Of a stretch of DNA of 64,000 bases, positions 28,645 to 39,365 are shown piece by piece; positions within the stretch are counted from its first letter, which is position 1; every line of letters starts with the position of its first letter. Under the pieces are notes generated by a model. That model searched no databases. It was not told where the DNA came from and saw only the letters and a list, made by a program, of their open reading frames with translations. The position numbers were made by a program, and so were the translations under genes. Where the stretch lies: the NCBI GenBank assembly GCA_022393335.1, contig JAJEKB010021314.1:1259524-1323523 (forward strand), written 5' to 3'. This DNA comes from Macrotrachela quadricornifera (Eukaryota; Rotifera; Eurotatoria; Philodinida; Philodinidae).

Positions 28645-29880
28645 AATATTAATGTTATAACATATAAAATATTATACTTGATGGTTGTATATATCGTAAA
28701 TACTGTTTTCTTGTTCTGTTGACACTTTATAAGGTTCAGTCACAGGCTTCTCTATGGGTATTTTTAAAGTCAAATACTTTGGATATTTGGACTTGTTACT
28801 ATTAAAAGGCCAGAGTTTCTGAGTGAACTTGAACTTTTCGATAATCTAGTAGTGCGACGAATATACTGTAATGAAAACTCTATTCTATTTCTTCAAGATT
28901 TCATTACAATTATCCACATCAAAAGTCGTAGAGAGAATTGAAGAATACTTCTGAAAATTTTCTTGTTGCTATTTATAATCTCAGTGTAGTTTTTATGTTT
29001 TTCCTACAGGTAAATGAGAATAGCATTCGTCGTCACTCTCAATTTAATTGGTGATTTTGTATATTCAACCATAATAACATCATGCTAACAATTTAATGCA
29101 ATCATAAGACAATCTATGAGAGAAGAAGAACGTCGTATCTATCGAAGTGACGTTAAAGTTATCATCTCAAAAAAATACAAATTATTTTATTTTATTCGTT
29201 GATATTTTGAGACATTAACCCTAAGTTAGTAGCCATTTTGTAGCGCTTAGATAATTCTATCAGTCGATTATTGTCAAAAAGAGAAATTTTACATCATTAA
29301 GTGCTAGATAGAGTAATTCCTCTTTCTATTAAAATTTTTGCAAATACATAATCTCAAGTCACTAGTTACGGGGCAATGAAAAATGTTCATTTATATCAAT
29401 TAAGAATTCTGTTTTACAGAAAAATAAATGAGGCATTGTACACAAACATCTGAATTTGATTAGCTCCTTTTCTTCGAATATAATAAGCAGAATAATTATA
29501 AAGTTTTGACCATTTCTGATTTAGTTTCAAAATAATGAAGACATTATACTTTATTGAAACAAGCTTAAAATTACACTAAGAGAACTAGTGCATTGGTTTG
29601 TATAAGAGATAAAATATCTTGGCAGTTTATTTCATTTGTATTGTTGTAGAAAAAGAATCGAAGTTTTTCAAGAAACATTCTTTAGAAAGTCAGATGTGAT
29701 AGATGTTTACAATAGTAATTTTTTAAATCGAAATCAAACGGCATTATATAAATTTCTAGAAACTTTCATAATGCTTAATGTGACGGGTTATACTCATCAC
29801 ATCTATCATTGTCTCTCTTCTTTCTTCTTTTTATCGCTTGTTCATTTTTCTCTGTATGGGCATTCAGTTAAATAAACTTA
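28645..29880. other. Intergenic, probable 5' LTR sequence near the end
   Basis: No gene is seen. The last few hundred bases (from about 29600) may be the 3' part of an LTR, given the AATAAA at 29873 and the primer-binding-site-like signal that follows. Confidence 0.35.
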
Positions 29881-29921
29881 TCGTGAGCGGTTGCTCTATC
29901 ACACTTGGCGATCACACCAGG
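29881..29921 (+). other. Putative LTR end and primer binding site
   Basis: A CA dinucleotide at 29902-29903, possibly the LTR end, is followed two bases later by TGGCGATCACACCAGG. This begins with TGG, the complement of a tRNA 3' CCA, as primer binding sites do. It lies about 100 bases upstream of the gag start, the right place for a 5' leader. The matching tRNA was not identified. Confidence 0.4.
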
Positions 29922-30006
29922 ATTCCTTTGCTTATTATTTGTTTCGGCTTACGAATTCATCGTTCTTTTTCATCTCTACTCATTCTTAATAATCCTCATC
30001 TTCGTT

Positions 30007-31008
30007 ATGGGTGAATCGGACGGTCAAAAATTACAGGAACACCTTACTCAGTTACGTAATGGGGTAGAAAGTCAATCAGCACGTCAGACATAACTCGAGA
30101 ATACACTAACGTCGGTTAAATCTAAAGTCAGTAACCTTGAACAACAGCTCAGTGAGAGAGTCAATCGCCTCTCAGCAGCTCATAAAATGCGACAACAACA
30201 ACTAGATCTCACAATTCAGAATCTGGATGATCAGATCCAGGACCTTGCCAATTGTATAAAAAATCAAATCTCTACATTAACAGGCGAACTTTGTTCTGTT
30301 CTTGTTTCGGTACATATTTCCTCCTCTTCTCCATCACTATCATCGAGTGATCCACCAGTCAATAATGTCATGCCTTCTTGCCCGTCCCACAATACATCTT
30401 CTTCTCATGAATCATCCACCCATCCATCTCTTTCTCAACAAACAGTGATAGTCCAACCACCAACAACTGCCCCCGTCTTTTCCGATAAAGTTGATGATAA
30501 ACCACGTCCCTTCCTTATCCGACTAAATCAATATACCAGTTCCACATATGGATGGAACAATGAAAAGTTATTCCAAAATATCGGACAATTCTTGAAAGAA
30601 ACAGTTCTCGAATGGTATACTCAAGTCTCAGCCAGTACGAGCCCTCCTACTAATTGGGATACATTCCAAACACTCTTCTTACAACAATTCAGCTCCCCAT
30701 TACGTTTAGCTCAGCTAGAACAAGAATGGAAAACATGTGTTCAAGAACCTACTGAATCTATCAATGAATTTCTTGTTCGGTTACGTACTTTATGGTTCGA
30801 ACATAAACCAAAACAAACAGAACGGGACCTCATCCGATATTTATTTGCTAAAGTTCGCCCCGAACTCGTCTCCCTTATCGGTGTACTTAATGATCCAACT
30901 TTAGAAAACTTCATTGAGCGAGCTCGTGAAGCCGAAGCGATTGAATATTCACTACTCAAACAGTCCACACAAAATAAAGAATTTCCTTTTAACTCACCCT
31001 CCAAATAG
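30007..31008 (+). pseudogene. LTR-retrotransposon gag fragment with an internal stop
   Basis: One frame runs from ATG 30007 to TAG 31008, broken by a TAA at 30091-30093. The N-terminal part is a Gln/Leu-rich coiled coil, then a Ser/Pro/Thr-rich linker, then a capsid-like retrotransposon gag domain (ETVLEWYTQVS, then NWDTFQTLFLQQF and ESINEFLVRLRTLWF are typical of the Retrotrans_gag family). No zinc knuckle, protease or polymerase follows: the frame ends exactly where an unrelated GC-rich repeat begins (31006). It may be the 5' part of the same element class as the integrase at 22-23 kb, but the two are 7 kb apart and their order (pol remains before gag) excludes a single simple insertion. 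Confidence 0.85.
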
Positions 31009-31110
31009 TGGCGTAGCCACCGGGGGAGGGGGGGGGCGGCACGGACGTGCAATGCCCCTGTAAATTTTTCTGAAAGTGAATATTTTTTTTTGAGATTCAC
31101 TACTTATATT
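31006..31110 (+). repeat. Short GC-rich repeat, copy 1
   Basis: It begins TAGTGGCGTAGCCACCGGGG, in which GTGGC and GCCAC form a small hairpin, then G-runs, GTGCAATGCCCC and TGTAAAT. A second copy is at 31751. It interrupts the gag frame and supplies its stop codon. The end is uncertain. Confidence 0.6.
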
Positions 31111-31750
31111 ATATATGCCATACGCATATCCACTATTACTGTTTAGCACTGGTCAAAAAGACAAACGTATAGTGTGAAATGTGAAAGAAGTTGTTATTTC
31201 TCAAATAAAAAATCATTCTAAATTATTTAGAATCAATCGGAGAGCTGGAAGAATCCAATATACAAATATTCGTCTATATTCATTTAAACTTGCGTTCATA
31301 AATGTGCTAATGTTCAAAGTAATATGTATTCTCCTAAACCACAATTCAAACAAAGGATCAAAGTATTTAACTGCGTATTTAAGTAAATAATGGAGTGTAG
31401 TATGTGAATAATTGTCACGACTACAAAAGAAATCTTTAAATAACGGTAGATGATAATAATTTACATAAAATAGTGTGTCGGATTTGTCAACTGTTGTCAT
31501 TTATCATTTTTGTGTATTCTCTTCTCGATGCTTTGGTATTCCTTCTCTAATTACGTCATATATACTTTTCATTCTGTTATAGTATCATGGGTATTGTCTC
31601 TTTTCTGTTTCTTTCCTTTCTATGGAATGGCAGGTTTTTTCCGCGCTTTATTCTCTACGAAGTATTTTTCTTTGATTCACTTAGATATTACCATACTCAA
31701 CGAATTGTTTAGAAGCCTTGTTACAGGCATATTGTTTGCATGCCTTCACA
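31111..31750. other. No gene recognised
   Basis: AT-rich sequence between the two copies of the GTGGCGTA repeat. Open frames here have no protein-like composition. Confidence 0.4.
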
Positions 31751-31860
31751 TTAGTGGCGTAACCACCGGGGATGCACGAAGGTGCAATGACCCCTCTGTA
31801 AATAGTTTTGCTTCCATTATAAATTTTTCATTGAAACAGGACGGACTTTTCTATTTATCC
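31751..31860 (+). repeat. Short GC-rich repeat, copy 2
   Basis: It begins TAGTGGCGTAACCACCGGGG and shares GTGCAATG..CCCC and CTGTAAAT with copy 1 at 31006. Same orientation; ends not fixed. Confidence 0.6.
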
Positions 31861-31987
31861 ACCGTGAGATGGTATCTTTGTGACCTTAGAGAACATCTAA
31901 TTTTACGCGCACAGCAAATAAAAACTTTTTAAAACAATTGTCATGAGTGTAGCCGTCTTTGGCGGCAAAACATTGGAAATATACGGA

Positions 31988-32229
31988 GGACTCAAAAGTA
32001 ATCCGGCATAAAGGATATCCTATAATAGCAGATGATAAATTATCCATGATACTTTTCATACTTTTTGTTTGTGTAGAGAGCTAGAATTTTTATCATATAC
32101 ATATCTAATAAAGATCCTTATTCATCTAAAGTTTCAGGTCTCTACAAAAGTAAAAAGTATGAAAAATATCATGAACAATTTATTACCTGTTATCACAGGA
32201 TATCTTTTATACCGGGTTACCTTTGAGCC
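31988..32229. repeat. Foldback element, about 240 bp
   Basis: The left arm (about 31988-32083) contains ATAAAGGATATCCTATAA and CATGATACTTTTCATACT. The right arm (about 32134-32229) is its reverse complement with about 15-20 per cent mismatches. The loop is about 50 bp. No coding capacity. This is a different sequence family from the 5884 palindrome. Confidence 0.75.
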
Positions 32230-32568
32230 ACGTTGTAGATGTGTAGAATCGACTTCTGAAAGTTTCTCCGACTAAAACTGGAATCTGCTTAAAATCTTTG
32301 ATCCTGTCAAAATGGTGAAGTTTTAAGAAAGGTTAAATTTGAGACTTTCGAAACCTTGATATTTTTAATGAATATTCGGACAGTAATTTCATCAACTTTG
32401 CAAAACTGATATCTTAGGTGTTTTCAAAATTTCCAAGATTTTTAGATTCAAAAAACCTATCTCTCTGACAGTTCTAGACCGACAATTAATCCATTGGAGG
32501 TAGTTCGATTTTCTTAGAAAGTATTGTATGACTCCGGATAGATCGCTGCACTCCATATCTCATTTTTT

Positions 32569-32771
32569 AATGTTTAAATACGTTTTACTAAAAAACAACG
32601 TATACTAAAAGATGCAGCAGGATAAGCTCTACAATCTACATAATTAAGCTTTTTTTTGAAAACAAAATTTATATAATTCAAACAAGCTTTACTAAGGTGA
32701 TTGTAGAGCTCTTTACATTGCATCTTATGGTATGTGGTGTTTTTTTTTCTAGTAAAACATTTTTAGACATT
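32569..32771. repeat. Foldback element related to the 5884 palindrome
   Basis: Arms 32569-32650 and 32683-32771 are imperfect reverse complements closed by an AAGCTT on each side of the loop. The core AAGATGCA..CTCTACAATC matches AAGATACA..CTACAA of the palindrome at 5884. The copy is more diverged than that one, so older. Confidence 0.7.
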
Positions 32772-33278
32772 AAAATATGAAATATTACGTGCGACCATTT
32801 ATTCTGGGTCACCCGTTAGCTAAAAAATATAGTGAGACCCAACGATGGGTCTTATCGCCGTGAACGGGTTAATGAGTTTGCACATCTCCAACTGTGATAG
32901 TTTTTGTAAATTTCTTGCAAAGGAAATTTTCGTATTTGAAACCCTTCAATTTTAATAATAGTCCCCAGCGTGGCTGATTTCGGCGGTAAAAGCTCTGACG
33001 AGGAAACATTCTCAGGTGTCCCGCTCCGATTTCATTCATTCATACGTCATTCGATAGATGATCTCGAGTAGGTAAATACCCTAAAAGGATTTCGGCCGAC
33101 GGCCTTTCCTTCCAAAGTTATAGCCATTTTACTGAAATTTCTGCATATGACACGGTATGTACCACCAGATTGAACATTGGTATTTTGACTTGATTTTTTG
33201 TCCACACATAGGTCTACTTATAGCTAGAATATCCTGAAAATTTCATCACAAAAGAATGTTTGCTTCACGAGATATTCA
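32772..33278. other. No gene recognised, ends in the assembly gap
   Basis: Sequence less AT-rich than average, with patches such as GGCCGACGGCC near 33093. It is possibly repeat-derived, which would fit the adjacent assembly break. No exon was found. Confidence 0.4.
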
Positions 33279-33678
33279 NNNNNNNNNNNNNNNNNNNNNN
33301 NNNNNNNNNNNNNNNNNNNNNNNNNNNNNNNNNNNNNNNNNNNNNNNNNNNNNNNNNNNNNNNNNNNNNNNNNNNNNNNNNNNNNNNNNNNNNNNNNNNN
33401 NNNNNNNNNNNNNNNNNNNNNNNNNNNNNNNNNNNNNNNNNNNNNNNNNNNNNNNNNNNNNNNNNNNNNNNNNNNNNNNNNNNNNNNNNNNNNNNNNNNN
33501 NNNNNNNNNNNNNNNNNNNNNNNNNNNNNNNNNNNNNNNNNNNNNNNNNNNNNNNNNNNNNNNNNNNNNNNNNNNNNNNNNNNNNNNNNNNNNNNNNNNN
33601 NNNNNNNNNNNNNNNNNNNNNNNNNNNNNNNNNNNNNNNNNNNNNNNNNNNNNNNNNNNNNNNNNNNNNNNNNNNNNN
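33279..33678. other. Assembly gap of 400 N
   Basis: Exactly 400 unknown bases. The round length suggests a scaffolding gap, so the true distance may differ. Reading frames across it are meaningless. Confidence 1.
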
Positions 33679-33877
33679 ATACACTAGCGCCATCTATTCA
33701 TTGTGAAGATAAATGTATTTATTTAGTAGAAAAAAATATATTTAATCAACTTTAAAATTATATTTTAATATTTTTAAAAAAAAGAAAAATAGAACGATAC
33801 AAAAAAGGAAATACCATAGATACATAAATCTTTATGGCTTTGGATCTAATATCATATATATTCGAATTGTTAAAAGA

Positions 33878-36350
33878 ATGGCACTTCCTACATTAAATTC
33901 CTATTCTGCAGCTAAAAATCTAACAACTCCACAAGAAATGATACGAAAACAACAAGAAACTGAAAGAGAAAAAAAGTAAATCTTATATCATATACAAAAA
34001 ATTTTGTTTATGATCGTTTTCTATAGAGTTGAAAGAGCACAAACAGCTAGTCATTTAAAAACACCAACTCGTCCTGGTTCTACACATAGTAAATGGATAT
34101 CACCTATATCAGGTGTATTAAGGTAAATATAATATTAAATTATTTTATTTTTACATTATTTATATATTTATAAAGTGATGAAGCACTTCGTATTGAAAAA
34201 GAAAAAGAAGAAAAATTAAATCGTCTTGAACAACGTCGAAAACATTTGTCTACTATGCTTGAAGATGAAAAAAACAAACATCAGGTTTTTATTTTCTTAT
34301 TAATAAAATAAAAAAAATAATAATTTTTCTTTCTAAATATTTCAGAATGAATTAACATCGTTTCGTCAATTATCACGTGAATCAACATCTAATATGAATA
34401 TTCATATTGATTCACATCGTTCAATTCATGAAAAATCATTTAACAATCAAATGACAAATAATTCTGATTTATATTCAATAGAACAACAAAAATTAGAAAA
34501 TTTACAATCTGATTATTGGTCAGAAGATCAACAAGACGAAGAAGACTCATTATATCAATATTTAAATGACCATAGTACACAAGAATATGAAAATCAAAGT
34601 GGAAGAGAAAAACGAATTGAACAATTAAAAACTATTTTACAACAACAAATGGATGAAATTAAACAAAAAGAAGAAGAGGTTTTTCTTATCTATCTATTCA
34701 GTTTTTCTTTTAAAAAGATAAATTATTTTAATTTAGTCAGAAATATTAAAACAAGAAGAAGAACGTCTACTTAAAGAACAATCTCAATTAGATCAATATG
34801 AAGAAGAAAGAAAACAAATGGAAAAACGTTATATTCAACAAGATCATGGGTATCGTTCTTTTTTTCTTTTATTTTATTTTCATATCATATAAAAACTTAG
34901 CTACAATATCTATATAGTTTAATCCCTTGAAAGGTAAGAAAAGATAGCTTCATCTTTACCTCTATCTGCATGATTTTATGCTCGATATTATTTCTAAAAA
35001 AACCTATCATCGAATCACTTACAAATACACATTCATTAAAATGATGGAGTGAAATGAGCTATTTTCTCAATGATGTATGACTTATATATTTATAAGAAAA
35101 AAAAAGTCTAACGCTGGAAAAAAAACATGAAGGGTTTCAAAATTGAATTGTCGTCGGATGTACCAAAAGTTTTGCGTATATGTCAGCTTGAGAAAATGAT
35201 AAAATCTCCATTTTTTTTGGAAAAAATGCGTTGTGGAAAACTTTACATAATCTATATAAACAAATCTTTATTGTGAAGCAAAAGAAGTTTTCCGAACATC
35301 TTTATCATGCTCAATATGTTAGGACATTACACTACTATATAGATTCTTCATATTGATTATGGAAAACACCATGAGAGTTAGTTAATAAAAATTTTTGTAA
35401 AGCTTTTCGTGGCACATCTTTTAGGGATTAATGGTTTAATTTGTTTATTATATTTTTTTTCCAGACGTCAATTACTTCGACAACACAAAGCTAAATTACA
35501 TAAACGATCAAAAGAAATTCAAGAACAATTAGTTTGTAATATTAAAATAAAAAATTTTATTATTTGTATAATCCTTAGGAATTTGATATGAAAATTCTTG
35601 TATTAATTGTTAATGCTGGTAAACAAAGTCGTTTAGAACAATCAGAAAAACAAGACCAAATAAAACAAAATGCTTTAAATATACTTAAACAATTTGAACA
35701 ACAATTAAAATTTGAAAAAGAAAAAGATCAACAACTTGATGCTTTATTTCAGTAAGTTTTTTTTTTCTATTAAATTCAAATATTTCTATCTATATTATTA
35801 TTAAAAAAAGAGATGAAATTGATAAACAACGGTCGCATCGTGAACAAGAATGGAATTCTGAAAAAGAATTACGTGAAAAATCAATACATCAAATTATTGA
35901 TGATAGACAAGAACAAATAATGGAATTATTAAAATTATTAAAAATAGAACAACAAGAAATAGATGAAAAACAACGGATACTTATTCATGATATGGAACAA
36001 GCTAGAAAATATAATTTAATTGAAAAACAAAAACAAACTAATGAAAGAGAAAAGAAAAAACGAGTAAAAATTTTCTTGTATTTATTAATTTAGTTCGTAT
36101 TTAAACTTTTCGTTCTATAAAGATATCAATTATACCACAAGAACGAACACAATCTCGAATAGAATTAGAAAAACAAGATACATATCAAACACAAATCGAT
36201 CAATCTGTACAAAAACAAAAACCTGATATTACTACTAAAAATGTTGAGCCAAAAGTAAAAATTTCTCTTTAGTATTAATCTTTTCCCTTATTAAAAATAA
36301 CCTATTTTTTTATTCAGTTTTATGGTCGTCGTCGAATCAATTGGAATTAA
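33878..36350 (+). CDS. TCHP: Trichoplein-like keratin filament-binding protein
   Basis: Ten exons (33878-33975, 34027-34122, 34176-34284, 34346-34678, 34737-34849, 35465-35531, 35579-35751, 35811-36063, 36123-36254, 36318-36350) close in frame to 468 residues, close to the about 500 of vertebrate trichoplein. The N-terminus MALPTLNSY matches the family's MALPTLPSY start, and the C-terminus FYGRRRINWN matches its YGHPKIAWN end. Between them lies an almost continuous Glu/Lys/Gln/Arg coiled coil (trichohyalin/plectin homology). Vertebrate trichoplein sits at the mother centriole, binds keratin filaments and ninein, and restrains primary cilium formation by activating Aurora A. A bdelloid-like animal has ciliated epithelia but no known vertebrate-type keratins, so the centriolar role is the likelier one (inference). 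Intron 5 is unusually long (615 nt). Confidence 0.85.
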
Positions 36351-36542
36351 TCAATCATGTTTCTGTATATTTTACAATTAACTTTAAAAAGTGTATCTTT
36401 TTAAAAGATGTAACTTGAAAGTTTCCATAAGATTTCTCTTCTTATAGTTGTATTCCTTGTTCTTAAAATGATTAAAATCGCGAGTAATCAAAATTGAATT
36501 GTATGAAAATAATGTTTTCTTTTTCGAATTGTTCTGCGTACG
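36351..36542. other. 3' flank of the trichoplein-like gene
   Basis: Short AT-rich spacer. No clear feature other than the repeat that follows. Confidence 0.4.
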
Positions 36543-36632
36543 TTGTAGAGCTTTTCACGCTGTATCTTGTGCTCGAGTATTTGGTTTTTTAAATACAGTA
36601 TATTAAACTAAAATGTAAAAGTCGACCATTTA
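36543..36632 (-). repeat. Single arm of the foldback family
   Basis: Read on the minus strand, it contains ATGGTCGACTTTTACATT, then a TTTAAAAAACC run, then CACAAGATACAGCGTGAAAAG and CTCTACAAC, the same order as in the arm at 5884-6025. No second arm is found next to it, so it is a half copy. The outer ATGGTCG end is also present beyond the copy at 32569-32771. Confidence 0.75.
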
Positions 36633-37331
36633 ATATAGTACAACCTTTATTTATATTTGTAATAAATGATTGTAATTACATCTAAAATAATAAATCATTT
36701 TTTTATTTTCTATAAAAATAATATTAAAATTAAAGATGCAATTAATACATAATATTACTTATTCAAATATTATCTTTTATAATGATTCATAATATATTCT
36801 ATAAAAGTGTGTGTTCCTGAGAGTGGGTGAGGGTGCCGATAGGGTAGGTGAAATAATCGTTGCAGATGAAACCATAGATGGAATTTACATTTTTGTGAAA
36901 TTCTCATGCCTATCAAACCCAATACTCGTTCCGCACCTGCAGCAACACTCTTGCCCACACAATGCGTTTTTCATGGTGGGTATTCGTATGCTGAAAATTC
37001 AGCAACCCACATAAAGATTATCTTATTAGTAGATAAGACAATTCTTTGATATATTGACTATAGTATTAATAGAAAAAATTCGTATTCAATGATTATTTCT
37101 GATACTGATTATCAATATTGACAAGATAAAAAAAAACACTTAAGTTTAGAGTTGTATTTAGAATCAGTTCTTAAGACAAATATTATCAAAAAATAAATAA
37201 TTGAATCATCAATGATATCAATCATTCGCTTCTTTTTTTTTTCATTCTTTTCCGAGAAGTTATTAAAAATAAAAACGTAATTGATAAATGATTAATATCA
37301 TTTAATCACTTATTCAAATGTTAACTTTGAC
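36633..37331. other. Intergenic with one GC-richer patch
   Basis: 36810-37010 is clearly less AT-rich than its surroundings (GAGTGGGTGAGGGTGCCGAT near 36821) but has no exon with splice sites and no homology I recognise. The rest is AT-rich upstream sequence of the Cys-rich gene. Confidence 0.45.
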
Positions 37332-37339
37332 TATAAATA
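37332..37339 (+). promoter_or_regulatory. TATA box of the Cys-rich protein gene
   Basis: TATAAATA, 25 bases upstream of the first ATG. With a start site about 30 bases downstream, the first ATG would lie at the very 5' end of the mRNA. This raises the chance that the second ATG (37406) is used. Confidence 0.5.
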
Positions 37340-37363
37340 ATACTACACATTATAAAAAAAAAT

Positions 37364-37801
37364 ATGCATTCTTTTTCAAATATCTCATTTAAAAATCAAA
37401 AAATAATGTTACTTGTTTTAATAACTAATTTTTTTCTTCTTACATTCATTTCTTCAATTAATAGTCAATGTACACAATCTAAATGTAATTCAAGCGAATC
37501 AGGTTCAACATGTTGTTTTGGTATTGGTTGTTGTCCAGCTGGAAATAATGTTTGTTGTCCTAATGATCCAAAAAATTGTTGTTCATCTCAATATCCAGTT
37601 TGTTGTGGAGCTGGAAAAGGTTGTTGTCCACGACAATATCAAGTATGTTGTTCTTCATTTTGTTGTTCATCAGGTTCATATTGTTGTGGACAAAAATGTT
37701 GTCGTCGAGATGCATTAACACGTCGTCTTATACAAGTAAATAATGGAGTACCAAAAATAAATCAATATCAAAAAATAATGATGAGTATATATAATCCATA
37801 A
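37364..37801 (+). CDS. Secreted cysteine-rich protein with ten CC pairs
   Basis: Intronless, 145 residues from the first ATG, or 131 from the ATG at 37406. A hydrophobic signal peptide (MLLVLITNFFLLTFISS from the second ATG) is followed by a mature region with 22 Cys, 20 of them in ten CC doublets spaced 3-6 residues apart, with linkers of Gly, Ser, Pro, Asn and Gln. A basic tail begins CCRRDALTRR, a possible processing site. The CC ladder recalls granulin/epithelin modules, but the number of doublets and spacing do not fit a standard granulin. It may be a disulfide-rich structural, matrix or defence peptide; no function is claimed. It has its own TATA box and no operon-like neighbour. The start is uncertain between the two ATGs. 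Confidence 0.75.
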   Translation: MHSFSNISFKNQKIMLLVLITNFFLLTFISSINSQCTQSKCNSSESGSTCCFGIGCCPAGNNVCCPNDPKNCCSSQYPVCCGAGKGCCPRQYQVCCSSFCCSSGSYCCGQKCCRRDALTRRLIQVNNGVPKINQYQKIMMSIYNP

Positions 37802-39365
37802 AACAATAACTTGTTTTTTTTTTCTTTTACATTTGACATTTTATTCTTTTTTAAATTAATTTGAATATGTAAAATAAAATTTTATGGATAAATAATATGA
37901 ACAAAATAATTGATTTTATAATTATTACAAAGTTTAAGAAAATCTTGTTGAAATTCTTTTACGAAGCTGAATGGAATTCTATTAACCAATGGTGACTCTA
38001 TTCTTTCAATTAGTTTCATTACAACTCATAGATTCGATACTCGTTCGAATTTATTAATTGTACAGTACGATTTTGTTCATTTCTGAAAAGTTCAATCACG
38101 GTTATCACATCAAAATTATTTATAGTAAATAGAAAATAAATTGCAATCTCTTGGTAAGTGGCGACTAAAGTCTTCAAATCTTGAAGACGATAGCATTCAG
38201 TCAGTCAGAATCTCTCTATTCCTAGATAAATATTTTATTTCTCTACAGTTATTCAGCTTATTCTTTCAATTTGTACAAGAAAAGTGAAAATATGAGACTA
38301 AAATTAATTATTTTTTCTACAAAGAATAAATTACAATGCCATTACTTTTGCTTGATTATAATGTGATTTTTGATCAAGTATTTCGCTTTCCTTCATTGAT
38401 AAGATTCTTATTTTTGTTTAATCAGTCTAAAATATTTACTTTTTTTAAATTAATTATAACCTTAATTGACCAGAAAATTTTGAAAATAATCTCGACGATG
38501 TAAAACGACTAACATAACATGTAAACAGGTTTATAATCATATAAAAACAGTGTCATTTTAGTAGAATTTCAACGGATTATTTATCATCTCTACGCACGAA
38601 TAATATTCTCTTGAAATGATTTGAACAAGACATATATAATGAGTACCTATCCCATTAGATTTATTCATCATGTTATGAGTTCATCCTACAGTTGAGATTC
38701 AATGTCAATGCTCTCGGGGCGCCCTGTCTTATACTGCCCTGTGGCGATCTCTGACTGGAAGTTCTTGCGTTTCGTCCAGAAAGATCTCGATAAAAGCGAC
38801 GAAAATTCCTAATCAGTTCAAAGAAATCAATATTAAAAGCATTTCAATATTCTTAGTCAAAGTAGATCATAAGAAATTTATGAAAATGATTAAAATGTGA
38901 AAATTCTCAATCTATTGGTCTTGTAAAATCGAAGAGAGAAGACAAACAAAATTTGAAAGAATTTTTGAAAATGATTGAGCTGTCTAATTGAACATTTAAA
39001 AGAGATGCATAGCATCTTTTTTTCAAAAACTGAAACTGTAAAAGAAAAACCCAAGCATATGATTAGCGACATAACATAAAATTATTCATCGTCACATGCT
39101 GAAACGAACTCTATCAAAATTATTGCTTTTGTGTTACTTTTCTAAGATAACTTGAACATTTATCTCAGGTTAATTCTGGCAAATATTTATTTAAAAAAAT
39201 TTACTCATCTTAATTCCACTAAAAGAAATAAAAAAAAAATAATCGATATACATATTCTTGCTTACGAAAAAAAAACAAATAAACAATGGAAATTAACAAA
39301 AATAAAAACAAAATAAATTTCTATAAATACATCTATGCACTAAATATTCGTTTAGATTTATAATA
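37802..39365. other. Intergenic, nothing recognised
   Basis: AT-rich. A short GC-rich patch near 38710-38800 (CTCGGGGCGCCCTGTC) stands out but has no reading frame or RNA fold that I could establish. Confidence 0.5.

Noticed and set aside
31213..31932. Frames of 70-140 codons on both strands
   Set aside because: No recognised domain, one crosses a repeat, and their lengths are compatible with chance in a local region of lower stop density.
33256..33706. Open frames on both strands across 33.3-33.7 kb
   Set aside because: These run through 400 unknown bases and have no meaning.
37518..37718. Val-rich 66-codon frame
   Set aside because: A shifted reading of the TGTTGT repeats of the Cys-rich gene.
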